Origin: an uncultured Clostridia bacterium
GTDB lineage: Bacteria; Bacillota; Clostridia; Lachnospirales; Lachnospiraceae
Length of the DNA stretch: 14,546 nt
Reading direction: 5' to 3'
Assembly: GCA_947178015.1 (NCBI GenBank)
Contig: CAMWWW010000020.1
Location: 1 to 14,546 of the forward strand
A model generated the notes under the pieces. The model was not told the origin of the DNA and searched no databases. It saw only the letters and a list, made by a program, of their open reading frames with translations. Position numbers and translations under genes: made by a program. How positions within the stretch are numbered: position 1 is the stretch's first letter; every line of letters begins with the position of its first letter. Below are positions 13,659 through 14,546 of the stretch, piece after piece.

Positions 13659-14480
13659 ATGGCAGAGACATGTAATCATGACTGCAATTCATGTAAAGCG
13701 GATTGCAGCGAAAGAGAGAAGAGTATGCTGGCTCCGACAAACGAGTATTCCAGCATAGGAAATGTAATTGGGATTGTAAGTGGAAAAGGTGGAGTAGGAA
13801 AAACAATGGTGACATCCATGCTCTCAGTCCTTTCTCGAAGAAAAGGCTATGAGACAGGAATCTTGGATGCTGACATTACAGGAGCATCCATACCAAAGGT
13901 ATTTGGCTGTAAAGGGATGGCGCAGAGCGACGGGCAAAATTTAATTCCATCGGTCACAAAAACAGGGATTAAACTGATGTCGTCAAATCTTTTGCTGGAA
14001 GAAGAAGGACTTCCCGTTTTGTGGAGAGGTCCGCTGCTCGCCGGCATGGTAAAACAATTTTATACCGATGTGCGCTGGGAATATCTAGATTATCTATTTG
14101 TGGATATGCCTCCGGGAACCGGCGATGTGCCGCTGACCGTATACCAGTCGCTTCCAGTAAAAGGCATTATTATCGTCACCTCCCCACAAGAGCTTGTTTC
14201 CATGATCGTAGAAAAAGCCGTTCATATGGCGGAGATGATGCATATACCGATTCTGGGTATAGTGGAAAATATGTCCTATTTCGAGTGCCCAGACTGCCAA
14301 AAACGTTATGCGATCTTTGGGGAAAGTCATATAGAAGAGACCGCCGAGCGGTTTCATATTGAACATGTGGCAAAACTTCCCATCTGCCCTGAGCTAGTTG
14401 GTCTTTGCGATTCAGGCAGGGGGGAAGAATTTCAAGGAGAATGGCTTGATCCGCTATTCGGCGTGATAGAGCGATTTTGA
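13659..14480 (+). CDS. mrp: Mrp/NBP35-family Fe-S cluster carrier ATPase (273 aa)
   Basis: This is a cytoplasmic P-loop ATPase of the Mrp/ApbC/NBP35 family that binds and transfers [4Fe-4S] clusters to target proteins. The deviant Walker A motif GKGGVGKT is at residues 42-49, and VDMPPGTGD carries the switch/Walker B region. Two cysteine motifs are visible: an N-terminal set at Cys5, Cys9, Cys12 and Cys16 (as in NBP35-type proteins) and the C-terminal bridging pair CPDC at 210-213. I chose ATG 13659, with AGAAAGGA 8 nt upstream, over the ATG at 13650, which overlaps that SD. It follows the GLUG gene after 18 nt and may be co-transcribed with it, although no functional link is evident. The length is normal for the family. 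Confidence 0.93.
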   Translation: MAETCNHDCNSCKADCSEREKSMLAPTNEYSSIGNVIGIVSGKGGVGKTMVTSMLSVLSRRKGYETGILDADITGASIPKVFGCKGMAQSDGQNLIPSVTKTGIKLMSSNLLLEEEGLPVLWRGPLLAGMVKQFYTDVRWEYLDYLFVDMPPGTGDVPLTVYQSLPVKGIIIVTSPQELVSMIVEKAVHMAEMMHIPILGIVENMSYFECPDCQKRYAIFGESHIEETAERFHIEHVAKLPICPELVGLCDSGRGEEFQGEWLDPLFGVIERF

Positions 14481-14542
14481 CTTTGACATATTCAGACAGA
14501 AAGAAGAATAGGATAAAGAGAAACCAATCTTAGGAGACACAG

Positions 14543-14546
14543 ATGC
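14543..14546 (+). CDS. Possible start of the next gene (only the first codon is in the window)
   Basis: TAGGAGA at 14531-14537 is a good SD placed 6 nt before an ATG at 14543-14545. The gap after mrp is about 60 nt with no terminator hairpin, so this gene could belong to the same transcript. The product cannot be told. Confidence 0.4.

Noticed and set aside
1..14546. tRNA, rRNA or CRISPR array
   Set aside because: No cloverleaf-like segments, rRNA motifs or regularly spaced direct repeats were seen on either strand.

Overview
The window looks like chromosomal DNA of a spore-forming, low-to-moderate GC Firmicute of class Clostridia, most likely Lachnospiraceae-like. The evidence is a spore maturation gene (spmA), clostridial-style serine recombinases, strong SD sequences, and an MMPL/GLUG/Mrp gene set. 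The assignment to family is inference.

Layout. 1-944 (minus): 5' part of an AAA_15/RloA-like ATPase gene that runs off the left edge, driven by a perfect-consensus promoter flanked by two matching 25-bp operators. 1093-1431 (minus): 3' half of spmA. 1430-7388: a compact integrated element of about 5.96 kb. 7387-7682 (minus): 5' half of spmA. 7871-13640 (plus): an MMPL/RND-type membrane transporter gene overlapping a gene for a large secreted, membrane-anchored GLUG-repeat/coiled-coil protein. 13659-14480 (plus): Mrp/NBP35-type Fe-S cluster carrier ATPase. At 14543 the next plus-strand gene appears to start.

Main result. spmA is split precisely by the element. The flanks share TTAGC. Removing 5,957 bp between the two TT dinucleotides (1430-1431 and 7387-7388) rejoins the two halves in frame, giving a 210-codon SpmA with an uninterrupted conserved stretch ...YIATNMIAN-ILGLGWAATPAGLKAM.... 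The element ends carry 25-bp arms (20/25 identical as inverted repeats) that in the excised circle would make a 56-bp dyad-symmetric attP with TT exactly at its centre, as expected for a large serine recombinase site. The element encodes three tandem serine recombinases, all with intact catalytic residues, and one methyl-accepting chemotaxis protein. In B. subtilis, spmA is a mother-cell (sigma-E) sporulation gene. The arrangement therefore resembles the skin element in sigK: an intervening element that could be cut out in the terminal mother cell to restore a sporulation gene. Developmental excision is inference; the in-frame split and the att geometry are read directly from the sequence.

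Within the element the recombinase operon (5401 to 1422, leftward) and the chemoreceptor gene (5642-7336, rightward) diverge from a 240-bp region. That region holds a good promoter for the chemoreceptor and, between promoter and gene, a strong intrinsic terminator, so the chemoreceptor may be attenuated or a short RNA may be made. The last recombinase gene reads through the left att site and takes its final two codons and stop from the host spmA sequence.
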